Assembly (NCBI GenBank): GCA_018697195.1
Contig: CM031878.1
Coordinates: 69,562,101 to 69,626,100 of the forward strand
Length of the DNA stretch: 64,000 nucleotides
Reading direction: 5' to 3'
DNA from: Certhia americana
Taxonomy: Eukaryota; Chordata; Aves; Passeriformes; Certhiidae
The number at the start of each line of letters is the position of its first letter. Position 1 is the stretch's first letter. The notes beneath the pieces were generated by a model, which saw only the letters and a program-made list of their open reading frames with translations, was not told the origin of the DNA and searched no databases. Position numbers and translations under genes: made by a program. Below, one piece after another: positions 36,343 to 48,400 of this stretch.

Positions 36343-39300
36343 CTGTTTCAGGCAGAGATAAAACTCTGAGTTGTGCTGTGCCAAGTTATAGCTCATGAAA
36401 TTTAATGTGAGGATAAACATGATGCTTCTGTGGAGGCTCTAAATCACACACAATCAAAACATTCATTCCAGGGATTTTATGCTCACAGTATCAACACATT
36501 CATCAGGGAGGTTTACTGTGTGGCAGGCCAGAAATGTCGTGCAGCTCAAAACCAGCAGTTCCATAAAAAAAGAAAAAAGAACAACCAAACATCTATGTTT
36601 TCTTGTTGAAATGCCTTTTTAAAAGTCCCTAACACAAATGATGACATAAATGCATTATGCTGCTCCAGCTCCACAGATGCCAGCTGGAATTACATACTTA
36701 AAACTGCAAAGTGCTGTGCTTTGAACTCCTGTAATCTAGCTGCAGTATTTGACATAGTCTACTTACTCAAACTATTCCATAAAAAAACTAATCTGTATCT
36801 AATCAGAATATTAATGTTATGCATTCTGCAGTGAGTAAAAAGCTGCAGCCAAGATGATTTAGCTTGGTAATATTAAAAGCATTCACACTGCCCCAAGTCC
36901 TTCCTGCAACAGCAAATTGATTGATGGGTTAGTGATTCCTTTGAGAGAGTTTGAGAAGTTAAGTGCTATTGAAGGGTACTATGCTGCAGTCTTGAAGTCA
37001 CCTGTTCACAATGTCATTAATAACAACTTTTGTCTAAATGTGACCTTTACAAGGCATTTTAGGACTGAGAGACAAAAAAAATCTCAGAAGCCAAAGCGAG
37101 TCTGCATGGTGATTATCAGCAGACATGACACCTGATATCAGAATTTACACTGGGAAAACCAAATCAAATCCCTTTTACCCAAAGCCAAAAGGCTTCTGCT
37201 CAGTTTCAGGTCTGACTTACCTATAACTCTATTATCTAAAGCTAAACACACAATATGATGTTACAATTTTAAAGAGCTCAAGAGTGAGCAGGATCTCACT
37301 GCAACTGCTGAGCACAGTTTAGCACATTTAGTCAAAACCAGCCCAGTGCTCTTTTGCTTCTGGATCTCTCAGAACTATCTCAGAATATCACAAAACTTTT
37401 TTTTTTTAAGAAGACAGTTTAGCCAGAAGAACACCGGAAGAACACTGCAGTGGACTCTAAACTTTAATGCTGTATTTCTAAGCCACAACCACAATAAAAA
37501 TGGCTGACAGGGCACTGCTCCACCAATTCTCCTGCCCAGCCAAAGAACAGCAGTTATTAGTGAGAGTCAGCTGCAAGGGGCAGGGCAGGAAAATTCCTGT
37601 CATTGAGCAGTGACTGGCACAGCTCACACTGCCAAAGGTCACAGTCCTTGGCAGCTACTGAATTTGTTTCAGTTAGGCAGGTAGAAATAGAGCTGCCTGT
37701 GATTTTGCATGTTAAATAAAAGAACAAGCGTGGGACCTTCTGGAAAAATGCCGATCTGGATGACAGGAAGAACCTCAATCAGGCTTGGAAAATTTTAAAA
37801 CTCACAATAAATGGAAGTCTGGAATTGATACAGTATTTACAGCATGCTTGCCTATTCACATGCAAAATAAAAAATGGGGGGGGGGGAAGGAAAGTCTGCT
37901 TTTTGACTAGTTTTTTAAGAATGCTTTTGTTGCCAGCCTAGCAAGCCTTCCAAAGGAGGAGGATGCGCTCAAATTCTTCTGCAGACAACCCAATGAATAA
38001 AGCCTGAATTTCCACAGATCACATTCTCTCTTCCACACACCGACATGCATAAAATAGCTCCAGTTCAGTCCTACAGAACCCCTTTTAGATCCCTCCATGT
38101 ACTGCTGTCCTGAGGATAACTCCTACCAAATCACCAGCTGAAAGGGAATGAATAGAATATCAGTACCTGAGCTTTGAGATCCCACAAAAAGAAATCAGCC
38201 AGCAGTGCCTTAACTTCCTTACCAATTTTACGTAATTACAAGCAATTTTACCTTCAGAATCCAGAATCAAATCTTCACAGACCAGAACTGCTACTGAAGA
38301 CAAAATCCGCTGTTACCGCTGCTAGCATGAGACTGGCTGGATGTTTTTATAAACAACTGAAAGAAAACAAAGTCCTGTCTGTCTGTTTATTCACCTAAGT
38401 AAAATGATACCAATGACATTAAAATGCACAAAACTTCCCATGTAATTATTCTGGATGGCTCTCTAGACTACTCCTAATTATAAAGATTTACTTGAGGAAA
38501 AAATAGGAATACATAAATGCAAAGAAGGATACTTGCAAACTTGAGAATTTACCATCCCCTACAACACAACGCTACAGATTTAACAAATTATTCTTTTAAG
38601 TTTGGACTTGGTCCATGCTCTATTTTGCAAAGCCAAGTTGGATTCAATTCCTGTTAACAGAATTTCCATCCCCCAGTAAATCCTCATCTGCAGGAAATGT
38701 AAGTTGTGACACTAAAACCATCCATTATTTAGATGAGATAACTATCTATACAAACTTAAATCTCAGCATCAATCAAGAAAAGACAAGTATGGATTGTTTT
38801 TTCCTTGAAGCATTTACCTTTTAAGTAAGAGCTGAAAGGCAATGGGGGGTGCAAATATCAGAATGCATGTTGATGTCATTTAGAACACCTATCCTCCTGC
38901 TGTCCCTCATTCAAAACCAGCTAAGGCCATCAAGGAAAATAAATTTTCTGGCAGTGTGCGTTTGATTACCTACCAACGAAATGCTGAACAGGAAAATAGG
39001 TGCCACAGCCAGAGACCAAGGAGCCCACGTGAGTGGGGACAGCAAATCCTGCGGCTGTGGGAGATCCTCATGTAGCTTTCACCCCATCAGACGTATAGAG
39101 GAGGCCTGCAAAATACAAGAAAATCTTTTCATGCATAACTCTAGAATAGTCTTTCAGGGAGAATCAGGTTCTCACAACAATTCAAAATTCAAAGGTACCC
39201 TCAGCAATACCAGCTGTATCTGTGGGTTGATATAATGCATCAATCGGTGCATGTTTCCATGCATTTTGTCCGCCAAAGCAGAGCAACTACAGGGGAAAAT

Positions 39301-39539
39301 GCCACAAACACACTGCACTCCATCCCAGAAAGGGATCCCAGCAACACATTTTGTTTAGTTATCCCTTCAAGACCATACATCCTTAGAATTTGGTCCAGGA
39401 CCTGGTCCAGAGCCACACTCTAAATCTCAAATAATTTAAATAACATCCAACAGCTTGCTATAGTGGCCTGTTCTGAATACTATACAGAACTTGCACAAAA
39501 CAACTGCTACTATAATATAAAGTTTGCAATGGAGTTTAA
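36343..39539. other. non-coding DNA, probable C5orf63 5' intron
   Basis: AT-rich sequence upstream of the first coding exon of C5orf63. The acceptor at 36343-36344 implies that an untranslated exon lies further right. Nothing else supportable is seen, apart from a G9 run near 37876-37886. Confidence 0.5.
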
Positions 39540-40473
39540 AAGATAATAGTAATAATAGCATAATAGAGTATAATATATATGTCATATATATTATAAAACA
39601 CAGCACATAATATTTTAATATCTTTATAATATTAAATATTATTAACTATTATTTTATATCATAAAATAGATTTTATTATTTATTTCTTTACTTATATAAA
39701 ATATAAGTATTACTAAATATTTTTATAATATTTAAAAATATAAACATGTATCCCATTAAATTATATTAACATGTTAGATGCTACACATCCTATAACATTA
39801 TCATATTAAAAATATATATCAATAATATTAAAATACTAAGATACTGCTCACATTATTCCATATTAAGATTTATATAGATCAAACAGAAGGTGGTATTAAT
39901 ATATCATTAATATGGACTATTGGTTTGGTGTATTGTATTGATACTTATATTAGTGATACTGTATGTTATATATATTATGTATATATTGATACTGTAATTG
40001 TAATATACATATACAAATAGTAGATAATATCATATATTATGTGATACATTATTGTACATGTTTGTGTATATGTACAGCTTGTATGTTTTAATATATATAT
40101 ACACATAAATACACACATATACATATACTCATACATACACATACACACATATATTAACATAGATTACATATCATGTCTCCACTATACTTTATATATGCAC
40201 ACATATTTGCATACATATGATATATATAAGATATATTTTTATAGAGAGAGAAAATACATAATATGGATTATATACATGGATACACATAATAATATTGTAT
40301 TCATGTAAGACACATACTTGCGTGTATATATATATATATAATATATACATATAATATGCATATATGTTCGTATATATATATTAAAAGTAAATATAAACCC
40401 ATATTTTTTCACATATATATATACAAACACATATACATATATATACACACATATATATACATATATGTATGTA

Positions 40474-40525
<52 letters not shown>
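39540..40525. repeat. 1-kb AT-rich block with (TA)n and TATACACA-type microsatellites
   Basis: Nearly pure A/T with interspersed (ATATAC)n and (CATA)n patterns, ending in an uninterrupted (AT)19 run at about 40483-40521. Open frames here are artefacts of the repeat. It stops within 60 bp of the CpG-rich block that follows, giving a very abrupt change in composition. Confidence 0.93.
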
Positions 40526-40526
<1 letters not shown>

Positions 40527-40752
40527 ATAAAAATATCACAATAAGGGTTTCAAACACTGCTATTTGGAAACTTCCGAGCTAAACCACCCAAGCCCCGCCA
40601 GCCAGCCCAGCCAGGCACAGTGTATGCAGAGGCCTCCTCATTATTCCGCGCAAGGCGCCAGCCCCACGGGCGATGCCGATACTTGCAAACCTGTGACCGG
40701 GCCCTCCGCAGGGACAAGAGCCCGGGGCACCGCGCTTCCGAGGGGCGGCGGA

Positions 40753-41034
40753 GCGCATCCCCGGGGGAGCGCATCCCGGGGGGAGCGCATCCCGGGGGGA
40801 GCGAATCCCGGGGGGAGCGAATCCCGGGGGAGCGCATCCCGGGGGGAGCTCATCCCGGGGGGAGCGCATCCCGGGGGAGCGNNNNNNNNNNCATCCCGGG
40901 GGGAGCTCATCCCGGGGGGAGCGCATCCCGGGGGAGCGCATCCCGGGGGGAGCGCATCCCGGGGGGAGCGCATCCCGGGGGGGAGCGCATCCCGGGGGGG
41001 AGCGCATCCCGGGGGAGCGCATCCCGGGGGAGCG
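40753..41034 (+). repeat. GC-rich minisatellite, 15-17 bp unit, at least 17 copies
   Basis: Tandem array of GCGCATCCCGGGGGGA units. Variation is mostly in the G-run length (five to seven) and in single substitutions (GCGAATCCC, GCTCATCCC). About eight units precede and nine follow a 10-N gap. Each unit contains CCCGGG, so G-runs exist on both strands. The array keeps frames open on both strands, which explains long spurious Gly/Pro/Ser/Arg-rich open frames here. Confidence 0.95.
40882..40891. other. assembly gap, 10 N
   Basis: Ten N inside the minisatellite. The copy number across the gap is therefore uncertain. Confidence 1.
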
Positions 41035-41279
41035 CTGCGTCCCGAGGACCCAAGTCCCGAGGATCCGCAGCCGCCCCATGCCCACCTGCGGGAGCTCGGC
41101 GGGCAGCGCAGGGCTCCGCCGGCTGTGACGTGGCATCGCCACGGGAAGGAAGCGACACAGGCTCGGGAAGCGCTCCCGGGGCGGAGGGGGTGGCTGAGGT
41201 CCGCAAGAGAAAGTAAAATGCTGATACTAGTGATAATAGCTACAATAGCAATAGCTATAGTAATAATAATATCGCGATG

Positions 41280-42079
41280 TTCTGTTAGTAAGGTGCAGAC
41301 TCGCCATGGAAATTGGTGTGAGAAGAATAAAAGGGCCAGAAGACCTTCTGCTCCCTTTTTAAGCCTTTATTAGATCACCCGTGGTGGGGGCCCGAAGAAT
41401 CGCACTCACCGCCACTGTTTCCAGCAGACAATAAAGACAAGAAGGTGCAAGCAGCTTTGCCTGAAGACAGAGCTGGGGACTCTTACCTGACAGGAGTCCG
41501 CTGAAGTGTCCCGATATATGGCTTGTCGAGGTCTAGGGGTGTCTTTGAGCAGGCTCTGTGTGGTTATAGAGAGATAACAAAATAGCTCCACAATAATCTG
41601 TTGTTCTGCCCAGTCTTCCAGTGTGGTTTTGTACAATATTTGTGCATCGGCTTTCAGGCTTCAGGGGTCTGCATACGGTGGTCTCACTTCTGGTAGTTGC
41701 TTAGATTTATGGGGGTCTACATAGTTTACATACTGGGTGGAGCTATTTAGATCTCATGTGTAGAGGGGCAGTGGAGGTGGGACCCGATGGGAACAGGAAA
41801 CAGGAACAGGATACAGGTAACTTGGGAGAGGGGATACAGGAACACGAAACAAAGTACAGCAACTTAGGATAAGGATACAGCGTGTGGGGGGGTTACAAAA
41901 TAAGTGTTAACATAAAACAGGTTACAGCAACTTAGAGTAAAGATACAGTGTGTGTGGGGGTACAAAGTAAGTGATTGTTAACATTATTTAATAGTCGTAC
42001 CAAACTACTAACACAACAAAAACATTAATTATGCAACAATAACATAACAAACAGTAACTCTTTAACTTTTTTCTCAACA
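41280..42079 (-). mobile_element. LTR-like sequence, unclassified
   Basis: The right end reads CTCAACA on the plus strand, i.e. TGTTGAG at the start on the minus strand, matching retroviral LTR termini and resembling the start of the solo LTR at 50391. Inside is an imperfect tandem duplication of about 60-70 bp (41855-41912 and 41924-41984; TACAGCAACTTAG, GATACAG, GTGTGGGGG, GTTAACAT shared), like a U3 enhancer repeat. A minus-strand AATAAA lies near 41366-41371. I found no target-site duplication and the left end is uncertain. It could instead be an internal ERV leader fragment. Confidence 0.4.
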
Positions 42080-42275
42080 GGCGTAGGAAGGAAAGGAAGG
42101 AAGGGAAGGAAGGAAGGCAGGAGGGAAGGAAGGAAGGTGCGGAAGGAAAGACAGACAGAAAGATAGACAGAAAGACAGAAAGGAAGGTGCGGAAGGAAGG
42201 TGCAGAAGAAAGAAAGAAAGAAAGGAAGAAAGAAAGAAAAAGGGAAAAAAAAAAAAAAAAAGGAGGGAGGGAGGA
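42080..42275 (+). repeat. polypurine (GGAA/GAAA)n tract
   Basis: About 190 bp almost entirely of A and G on the plus strand, made of GGAAGG, GAAA and GACAGA-type units and ending in A18 and GGGA repeats. It begins right at the edge of the LTR-like element. Pyrimidine-rich open frames on the minus strand (Phe/Leu/Ser/Pro) are artefacts. Confidence 0.93.
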
Positions 42276-44374
42276 GTCTGTCCAAATAAGATTCTCTTCA
42301 AACCCACTTTGTGCCGATCCTGCCTTTTATTTCTTGTGTCCTAGAACAAAGATGTTTGTCCCAGAAAAGTGCTGCCTTGCCTCTGCATGGCCCCTTTTCC
42401 AGTCACATCTTGCTCTTCTCAGTGTGTTGGCAATAACAACCACCCTTGGTTGGCTTCACAGCCATCAGGCTCCCCATGGCCAGCACCAGCCCACAATCCT
42501 GACTGGCAGCTGCCTCAGTTCCCTAACTCCATGCCCTCTGTTATGTACCAGAAAGTGGGCAACAGCCTGAAAAATCTCCTTTATCCTCCTACAACATGGA
42601 TTTTGGACACCCACTCAGGTTGGTATAATATATAACAGAAAAAAATCACATTATTGGAGGGTATCATTAGAGCAGAAAAGGTCACAACAATGAAAGCACA
42701 CAGGGAAAGAGCTGCACCTGTTTAGAGGTGACTGCGATGGGATCATTTAATGCATATAAATATCTTCAAGGCAGGTGCTAAGACGATGCTTTTTGATGCT
42801 CCATTTGAGTTCTCTGAAGTATTTCAGTTGTCAGGCGTGTTCATTTTCCTTTCTCCAGAGAAGTTTTAAGTAAAAAAAATAGAAAGTGTCCACTGCTGAG
42901 CAACTAAAGCTGCAGGCTCATGTTCACATAAGTGGCTGTATTTCTATCAGGATTTTGGTTTTGCCATAGTAGTTGTCCCTAGGCTGAGAGTGGGAGACAA
43001 ATCTTTTGAGGGGAGGCTCATGTCAGCTTCCTCTCTTCATCTGTGCTTTGAGACACACAACAGCACACAGGGGAAAGACTCACTAGGGGTGTAATCCTAC
43101 CCTGCTGATCTGACATGAGTAATTAACCAGCATTTAAATTAGCATGAGGCAGAGTCAGCTCGGGACCCTAGTGATTAATTTTCAGCCACTATCTTAATCC
43201 CTGCTGTTGAATAGAGATGTAATGCTGGCAGCTGACACTGGCTGCTTTTTTTTTTTTTTTTTTTTTTTTTTTTGTTCCCTGCATCAGAAAATCCACTGTC
43301 TGGCTTTGGTGTTTGGCACTGGTACAGGACAGACCTGACAAGCCTCACACAAGGGAATTGCTGAGCTGACTCTCACCTGGCTTATTCTTTCTCAGAAAGG
43401 ATGGGAGAACATTCAGAAAGAGGGCAGAGGCAGGTTGGAAGGTAGGTTTAAGTAAAGAGATCAGCATGCTCTTGACATCTCAGATTAATTTTATCCCTCT
43501 CACTCCCAACCCAAGTCTAGCCTTCTCTGGGACATAGCTAAAATTCCCAGAGGAACCTAGAGGAGACAGCTTCTGAAACTGGCCATTTTATTTCAACAAA
43601 ATTGCTGCCAACGGCCAGAAGTGATCTGGCTGTGTTCCTTTCCTGGTTTTAGTAGGATTGTCGTGTTGCCTAACACAGTTCAATTAACCAAACCACTGAC
43701 TGGTCCTGCCAAATCAGAATTTTCTTCCGTTGACAAGATGTGTTTATTGTTGTGCACCCAAGTGTGGACTGGTTTCACCCTTAGATCAGGTTGTTTATAA
43801 TATGGTATAAGTATTTTAAAAAAGGTTGAAAAACAATGGAAAAAAAAAGAAAAACCAAAAATTTTTAAACAAAAGAGGTCTCCTTATGCCACAAACATAT
43901 GCAATTAACCAGTTTTGTTTTGGCAGGTTTTTGCTCTAGTGCTGTGGATGTCTCAGCATAAAATTAGCTTTGGTTTTAATCCAGAATTTATGAAATTAAT
44001 CTTCTTAATCTTTATAGTGACAGATGCAGAAAGAATTATTACTTAGAGCATGTCTCACTATTGCTGTGCTTAGGAATGAGATGGATTGCTGTAAAGCTAG
44101 ATATTTAAAAATGTGTTCTGAGATCTGAAAGAAGTGCAACTCCATGCTATTTTTCATTATGGCACATAGGACATCTTTACATTTCAAGAGCAGTTAGGAC
44201 TCAATGATTATTTGCTGCATAGATACCTTATTATGGTGCACAATTCTTCCTTTTGTTTTTCTTTTTAAATATATCTCTTAAATAAAGTGTGGACGTGGTT
44301 TCACAATCCAAACTAGAAAGAACTCATGCTATGATGGACTGCATTGAATTTGGGTTTTCTCCAGATTGTGACTT
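42276..44374. other. intergenic DNA, no gene seen
   Basis: No recognisable exon. Contains a T28 tract at 43246-43273. Presumed intergenic between C5orf63 and the next gene to the right (MEGF10 by remembered synteny). Confidence 0.5.
43246..43273. repeat. poly(T) tract, 28 bp
   Basis: Uninterrupted T homopolymer with no attached retrotransposon body recognised. Confidence 0.9.
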
Positions 44375-44542
44375 AGAATCACAGAATCACAGACTGGTTT
44401 GGGTTGGGAGGGACCTTAAAGCTCATCCACTCCCACCTTCCACAATCCCAGGCTGTTCCAAGCCCTGATGTCCAACCTGGCCTGGGATGCTTCCAGAGAT
44501 CCAGGCCCAGCCACAGCTTCTCCAGGAATCCTGTTCCAGGGC
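44375..44542 (-). mobile_element. CR1 LINE 3' end, left half of a split copy
   Basis: Minus-strand CR1. The plus strand starts AGAATCACAGAATCACAGAC, the reverse of the CR1 tail with two ATTCTGTG units, then GGTTTGGGTTGGGAGGGACC and the CACAGCTTCTCC block. It breaks at CCTGTTCCAGGGC and resumes at 45068 after an inserted LTR. Confidence 0.88.
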
Positions 44543-45067
44543 CACGGTGGCACAGCAGCAGAAGCTGAAGCCACTGCCTTCCCAAGAGCGTACTCCAAGG
44601 AAAGGGATAGCTCAGTAGCACTGTTCGCTGGTGAGCTGGGATAGTAACTGAGGGTCAGCGAGGAAAGACATGGCGGGGATTCTTTGTCTGACATCCACAG
44701 GAGTTCATGAGACCCACTTAAAAGTGGTCGGGGACAGAGAACCGGAGAACAGAGGAGGGTCCAGGGTTTTAAACTCAGGAACAAGGGCGGAGCAACACAA
44801 CTGAGGGCCAGTGGGTTGAAGTGGGTGATATGGAGGTGGGGTTACAGGGTAACATCCAACCAGGGTCCAGGGGAGGAGTGGCAAGGAAAGGGAACAAACT
44901 GGGGAGCAGTTTGTTCTGGTGGAACTGGGGTGTGGAAAACGATGATGTAAGTGGGAACATTAATATAGAATGGCAAGGGTCTGGGCAGGGGGGATATTCC
45001 TTAAATGGGAGGCTCATCCCAATGATGCTGAACCTCAGCATCCCCCATTAACTCTTGGGATGCAACA
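44543..45067 (-). mobile_element. ERV LTR inserted in CR1
   Basis: A 525-bp block interrupts a CR1 copy and is flanked by CAGGGC on both sides (44537-44542 and 45068-45073), i.e. a 6-bp target-site duplication. On the minus strand it starts TGTTGCATCCC, as an LTR should, and holds a TTTAAAAC TATA-like box near 44770. The other end (minus CCACCGTG) does not show the canonical CA, probably through mutation. The 6-bp duplication suggests a class II (alpha/beta-like) ERV. No internal retroviral sequence remains, so it is a solo LTR. Confidence 0.65.
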
Positions 45068-45152
45068 CAGGGCCTCCCCACAGGAAAGATTTGTTTCTCA
45101 TAACTATGTTAAATTTACCCTTTGTCATCTTAAAGCCATTCCACACCTCAAA
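45068..45152 (-). mobile_element. CR1 LINE, right half of the split copy
   Basis: Resumes the minus-strand CR1 exactly where 44542 stops: CAGGGCCTCCCCACAGGAAAG, then TTAAATTTACCCTTTGTCATC and TTAAAGCCATTCC, matching the next part of the CR1 3' region. Its position relative to the left half is what identifies the 525-bp block as an insertion. Confidence 0.75.
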
Positions 45153-45156
45153 TCCT

Positions 45157-45488
45157 GGGGTCAGTTTTGAACAATTCACTCCAAGGAGGACATTTAGGGG
45201 CAGGAGTGTGTACAGAGAAAGGAACAGAGCTGGGGAAGGGTCTGGAGCCTCAGGAGTGGCTGAGGGAGCTGGGAAAGGGGCTCAACCCAGAGAAAACGGG
45301 GCTCATGGGGCCCTTCTGACAGGAGGAGACAGCCAGGAGGGTTGGGTTCTGCTCCCAGGAAGAGGGATAGGAGGAGACAGAATGGCCTCAGGCTGGGCCA
45401 GAGGAGGTTTAGGTTATTAGGTTTAAAAAACCCTTCTCTGAAAGGAGTGTCAAACACTGGAACAGGCTGCCTAGGGAAGGGAATCATT
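45157..45488 (+). mobile_element. CR1 LINE fragment, opposite orientation
   Basis: Plus-strand CR1: CTCCAAGGAGGACATTTAGG, GGGGAAGGGTCTGGAGCC, GTGGCTGAGGGAGCTGGG, CTGACAGGAGGAGACAGCC, then CACTGGAACAGGCTGCCTAG. It stops before the normal 3' terminus and carries an internal deletion near 45285-45320. It abuts the minus-strand CR1 head to head within a few bases, so the two CR1 copies form an inverted pair. Confidence 0.85.
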
Positions 45489-48400
45489 TTGAACCAGTGA
45501 AAAGTGAAATTCATAATGCTCAAGTAACTTGAGTACTGAAAAGGCTACAAATCGAAAAAAAAATCACAGCATCACATATTCAGGAGCTTCAGTAAGGAGT
45601 GGAGGAATGCAAGAAAATGTATTAGAGAATTTGACTCTAATACGAGAGAAAAGTTTTGTTGGAAGAAACAGCATTTAGAGATCTTAGCCTGAGGAACAGC
45701 ACCTTGAGGAATATGTTTTAAAAGAAACCCATGATGTGTTCTTTAAATGATGAATGTCAGTGGAAGAGCATTTTCACTTGCCTAAATTATTTGCAGAAGG
45801 GAGGGGACTGCATGCTGATGAACTTTTCACTGTCTGCTAGCCCAGGGATCATCTGAGCATTACACATGGTGACATATAACAGACACATTATGTAACAGCG
45901 ATTTGGGCAGCACTTTGAATTTATTTTTGTATCTCACGTTTTCTATTGGACCATTGCCATGGTGGGATGTGGTGTCCAAATATTAATTTACTGAGCACCA
46001 GAAGAGCACTCAGTTCCAGGCTAAGCTAGAGCCCATTGGAAATCAATGCTATTCTTTTTTTTCTCTTCAAAAGCTTCAGGTCAAGACATTTTTTGTGTAC
46101 AGCACAGAAAATAATTTATGGTATATATTGCTCTGAGTGCTAGGATGGAGTTGTGTTTAACAGCTTTTTTAATACTAAAATTTACTTCACATAAATTCCA
46201 GCTCAGTGAAGAGTATTTAAGAGAGATGGAAATCTAAGATAAAGATTTATTTTCAAACAAATTAAGGCTGCTCTGGTAGATGGTGTCAGCAAATGCCCTA
46301 CTCCCCTAATCTCTGAGATTACATAGCTGAAAGAATAACAGGGCAGTGAAATAAAGTGTATAATTTTAGGCCATGTAAATTTTGTGAGGGTTGCAGCAGT
46401 CACTTTGCTAAACAAAATTTTCCCATTACATCTCACTATGCCTTTGATTGCTCATAAGTGACACGTGAACCAATAGCATTACAATGTGAACAGCAGAAAT
46501 TTCATTTTACTCCTATGCATTCATACCTTTTTCCTAGAAGTATCTCCCAGTGATTTGCATCTCAAGGTAAAAAGAGCCTCTCCTTGTAACATCCTAAAAG
46601 CCTCAACACTTCAAAAAACATTTACAGTTTGAAAGAAAATGAGGGAAAAGACAGAGTGGGAGGCTCTGCTATGGTCTTCAAATGAAGAACAATTTCTTTT
46701 TCAGGCAACTGATATACTTTGCAATGTGTTAAGTAATGAAGTACTAACTAATATAAAATGTGTTTCTTTTATTTTCTCTCACATACTACAGGTTTCTAAA
46801 GGAAATGGATCTTCTTCTAATACCTTACACTCTTAACACTCCTTTCAAATTAATGCAAAATTTGGTTCCTATCATGCAAAAGTTGATTTTTGCTGTTACT
46901 CCTAATTGATTATGATGAAACACAAGTCATATTCTGCCCCTTTGCTAAAAAGACAACAAGAAGTGTTAAGGGTGTTAAAACTCTGTGTTTTGGAGTCTAT
47001 AAGAATAAAAAAGCTGTGCCTTTACATTTTAAATTACAATTGTTTTAAACCTAAATTAAAGTCAGCACATGGCATAAGAATTCTAGTCACATGATTTTTT
47101 TTTTCTGGGATAATATGCTTCTTTTTGCTGTTTCCCCATTTTGTGTTTATTTAAAATCAATTACAAAATTATTGCACAGTTAAAATTGAAAAGTGCATTT
47201 GACCCTGATATAGCAAAATGCTCATAGTGGTTCAGCTGCAGAAGTTTCCAGGTCTATGGATGTGATGAGCAATTTTTATGATAAAATTCTTTTATTATCA
47301 TAAAAGAATGATGGAAGTGAGATGGAAGATGAACAAAGGCTAATGGGTGCAGCTTTGAAATTCATACAGAGCCTGTTTCCTGAACAGAACTTTTCCAAAG
47401 CATGGGAATGACTTCCTTGTGGATTTACTGTTCTTTTCGTAAACAAGAACCTAAAGTTGTGAAAAACCAAAATCTTCATTTGCTGCTAGGCCTTTACCTG
47501 GGTTGTTTTTCTGCCCAGAATGTGATCTAGCACAACGTGATGTTACTATGATTTTTTTCCACAAATGAAAGCTCTGACTTTCTGTGTAGAACTTCGTGTT
47601 ACCAGAAATGTGTTGAGCCAGAGATTTTCCTCCCCTAAACATCTCAAGAATTTGGTATGACAGCAGCAAAACTCAGTTGTGGTGTGCTGTGTGGGTCTCT
47701 GAGGGGGGCTATCTCAAACCTCTTCAGAGCTAAGCTTCTAGTAATGTTTTTTTTTCTCAGCATGCAGGGCAGTACTGCCCCTGATACTGCAGAGACATGA
47801 TGGGCTAACTCCTGCCTGGGGTGTTGCTGTAATTATAATCCCACAGGAGAAAAGTTGCAAGGGGACACATATAAAGTGTGTCATCATACTTTATTAACTG
47901 CTCTGAGATCTACCTAAAATAAACATCAGACAGGATGGCAACTTTATTGCAACAGCATTTGCAATTGAAGCAATCCTGTTGTAACTTGTGCATAAGTACT
48001 ATAAAAGAAGAACTAATTTCATTCCTAATCAATGCAGCTGTATCCTATTCATCCCCTCTGTTCTTTCCATCTGATTTAATTTCAGGATATTTAATTCAAT
48101 ACTTCACCAGATATTCAACACTTTCCTGGAGAGATTACACTAGAGTTCCCACAGTTAAAAAAAACCAGCATGCAGGCATTTTGTTTTTTCTACCCAAAAG
48201 TAAATTTTTAATCCATACGTAATTTTTAATATAACAAGACTGTGTCGCTTTCAGTAGGCATAAAGGAGAAAGAATTTATTATTTTCTAATCACTCCTTTA
48301 TCACCTGATCATCTCTGTTTGTGCAGGTGTATGGATTACTGGGTGGAAAATAAGTAAAGGAGGTAGGATTCAACGATACTCACCTGTTTTTTTCTCAGCA

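Larger units (their letters stand above)
40560..41218 (-). promoter_or_regulatory. C5orf63: CpG island, probable C5orf63 promoter and first exon
   Basis: GC- and CpG-rich block about 4.3 kb upstream of the first coding exon. On the minus strand a candidate untranslated exon ends CTCCCGCAG with a donor GTGGGC (exon end at 41086). Just upstream (minus sense) is CACGTCA, a CRE-like element. The ATG at 41142 would be out of frame with the coding exon if spliced to 36342, so it would be at most a short upstream open frame. Assignment to C5orf63 rests on position and strand. Confidence 0.5.

Noticed and set aside
39975..40544. Tyr/Ile/Met/Cys-rich open frames in the AT block
   Set aside because: Artefacts of TATACA/CATA microsatellites.
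40753..41034. CRISPR-like repeated units
   Set aside because: Units are head-to-tail without unique spacers and the DNA is vertebrate. It is a minisatellite.
41086..41142. C5orf63 translation starting at the ATG at 41142
   Set aside because: Splicing from 41086 to 36342 would put the downstream exon in a frame that soon meets a stop, so the ATG at 36341 is preferred.
40564..41373. Long overlapping open frames on both strands (up to 269 codons) in the CpG-rich block
   Set aside because: They are produced by the GC-rich minisatellite, which contains no stop in several frames, and they run through an N gap. The protein would be low-complexity Gly/Pro/Ser/Arg repeats.
42025..42307. Phe/Leu/Ser/Pro-rich minus-strand open frames
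   Set aside because: They translate the polypyrimidine complement of the GGAA/GAAA tract.
44416..44784. 122-codon minus-strand open frame
   Set aside because: Runs across the CR1/LTR junction, so it cannot be an ancestral gene.
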